IMG/VR virus record: IMGVR_UViG_3300025960_000014
Coordinates: 1 to 32,216 of that record
DNA: 32,216 nt
Direction: 5' to 3' (one strand)
Source: a virus
In this document: positions 31,189-32,216 of the stretch, one piece after another
Numbering within the stretch: position 1 is the stretch's first letter
Layout: every line of letters starts with the position of its first letter
Notes under the pieces: generated by a model
The model's database searches: none
What the model was told of the DNA's origin: nothing
What the model saw: only the letters and a program-made list of their open reading frames with translations
Position numbers and translations under genes: made by a program

Positions 31189-31914
31189 TTATTTTGCAGC
31201 TCCGGGAGCTACTGTAACAGAGCCACGGGTAGTTGCATCATCTTCCTCTGCAGGAGCAGCAGATGTAGCCTCTTCCTCCGGTTCTGAAGCAACTTCTTCC
31301 TCATTAACCCAGCTTACCGGAATTAAAGGGAATAAGGTCAGGTTCTCCCTGGTCACTACAGTAGACTCTCCTTTGCTCTCACCACGGCTCACTACCTTAG
31401 GGATGTAATATTTCCCGTTATCGGTATTAAAGCTGTTGTCACGGGCGATTACCAGGTCGATAAAGCCATCTTCGTTTGGCTCCTCCCCATACACTTCTTT
31501 GATGTGCTCCAACAGAACCTTACCAAAAGTAGTCGCACCCTGGGTCAGTACGTCAGAAGCAGCACCAGTCTCATCATAAGTAGTACGGCCAAACAGGTCC
31601 AGCTTACCTTCTGCTTTATCTACAGCAGCGATAAAGATAATACGGTTATCTTTTGGCCAGTGCTGAGTATTAGGAAAGTCAGTTGACTTGAACACATCGA
31701 AGCCATTACCTTTAGGTTCTACATCCTTAGCGCGATACTGGAGATCAAACTCCTTGATCAGGGCTACAGACGGGAACACGGATCCGTCTTTGAATACACG
31801 GATATCTGCTGTTTCAGGAGTACGGGCTTTAGCCGTAGTAGTCCTGGCTGTAGCAGGTTTAACAACTTCATTGGCAGCTAAGCTTGCCTTCTTCAGGAAA
31901 TCTAATCCTTTCAT
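31189..31914 (-). CDS. Conserved-type phage protein with acidic tail, 241 aa
   Basis: A basic, Ala/Thr-rich N-terminus (residues ~1-35) is followed by a globular beta-rich core (ADIRVFKDGSVFPS; FDVFKSTDFPNT; RIIFIAAVDKAEGKLDLFG; GATTFGKVLLEHIKEVYG; FIDLVIARDNSF; YYIPKVVSRGESKGE) and a low-complexity acidic tail (EEEVASEPEEEATSAAPAEE). I have the impression that this core recurs in crAss-like phages next to replication genes, but I cannot give a function. The acidic tail and position allow an ssDNA-binding or accessory role. It lies 62 nt after the gene at the right edge. Confidence 0.6.
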   Translation of the reverse strand: MKGLDFLKKASLAANEVVKPATARTTTAKARTPETADIRVFKDGSVFPSVALIKEFDLQYRAKDVEPKGNGFDVFKSTDFPNTQHWPKDNRIIFIAAVDKAEGKLDLFGRTTYDETGAASDVLTQGATTFGKVLLEHIKEVYGEEPNEDGFIDLVIARDNSFNTDNGKYYIPKVVSRGESKGESTVVTRENLTLFPLIPVSWVNEEEVASEPEEEATSAAPAEEDDATTRGSVTVAPGAAK

Positions 31915-31976
31915 CAGTTTGAAATTTAAGTTATTGAATCATTTACATCTACCCTATCAAGCCGGGCAAACTTAGG

Positions 31977-32216
31977 CTATTTTGTTTTTGCGGCCTCTTC
32001 TGCCTCGAAATCTATCTCCCCTGCATTATACTTGTGGATCCTGTCCAGAACCAAAGCATAGTCGTTATCGATAAATAGGGGAAACATCTTCTCAGGCGTC
32101 TTGGCCAGTCTCCGGTCGTCCCGGTTAGTTTGGAATTGATAAATAGGCTGCTCTCCGCTACTATAGTCGATCACGGTGTGAAGGATATAGGTGAAGTAGC
32201 TTGGGATCTTGACTAC
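31977..32216 (-). CDS. C-terminal end of a probable phage ATPase (partial, 79 aa in window)
   Basis: The frame is open to the right edge, so the gene begins outside; the GTG at 32174 is only an internal candidate. The visible part reads VVKIPSYFTYILHTVIDYSS, then YQFQTNRDDRRLAKTPEKMF and a helical, acidic end. An IPSYF..ILH....YQFQT..D...AK.P.....PFI-type ending resembles the last strands of RecA/Sak4-like AAA ATPases in phage recombination modules. This is a tentative reading because the P-loop is not in view. Confidence 0.4.
   Translation of the reverse strand, partial: VVKIPSYFTYILHTVIDYSSGEQPIYQFQTNRDDRRLAKTPEKMFPLFIDNDYALVLDRIHKYNAGEIDFEAEEAAKTK

Overview
The window looks like part of a large tailed phage of Bacteroidota, most probably a crAss-like virus (order Crassvirales) or a close relative. 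Three things point there. The left edge holds the last ~2,500 residues of a giant virion protein with an RNA-polymerase-type DFDVD metal motif, an HExxH metallopeptidase motif and a PD-(D/E)XK nuclease, the composition known for crAss-like virion RNA polymerases. The genome is split into two opposing, tightly packed gene blocks. The start codons lack clear Shine-Dalgarno sequences, and promoter-like TTG-N18-TAnnTTTG motifs of the Bacteroidota type can be found. No tRNA, CRISPR array or insertion sequence was seen.

Left block (+ strand, about 1-19,391), virion and lysis: giant RNAP polyprotein; three small virion-associated genes of uncertain role; a 1,575-residue tail fibre/pectate-lyase-fold protein with a composition shift inside it; a small fibre-like companion; a 56-residue coiled-coil protein; three overlapping small membrane proteins; an 845-residue beta-helix protein with four MBG repeats and two Ig-like repeats; an unknown 161-residue protein; then a compact lysis cassette of holin candidate, lipoprotein-plus-TM unimolecular spanin, and CHAP/amidase endolysin, each joined to the next by an ATGA overlap. 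A rho-independent terminator closes the block at 19,489-19,520.

Right block (- strand, read right to left from 32,216 to 19,519), replication and nucleotide metabolism: end of a probable ATPase; two acidic-tailed proteins that could be ssDNA-binding or replication accessories; a DnaG-type primase that has lost its zinc ligands and the usual Toprim glutamate; MazG-like pyrophosphohydrolase; dNMP kinase; ThyX-like thymidylate synthase; a small unknown; a GIY-YIG/NUMOD homing endonuclease; rIIA- and rIIB-like proteins; a PD-(D/E)XK resolvase-like nuclease; a FEN-like 5'-3' exonuclease; an unknown; and, behind a terminator, a zinc-finger/coiled-coil protein and an HTH-like protein. Together these genes would supply deoxynucleotides, prime and process replication intermediates, and possibly counter host defence (rII).

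The most distinctive observation is that the homing endonuclease gene is bracketed by two versions of the rIIA N-terminus. A 17-codon stub upstream of it (26,824-26,877) matches the first residues of the intact rIIA gene (10 of 16 identical), as if the endonuclease cassette had been inserted just inside an ancestral rIIA.
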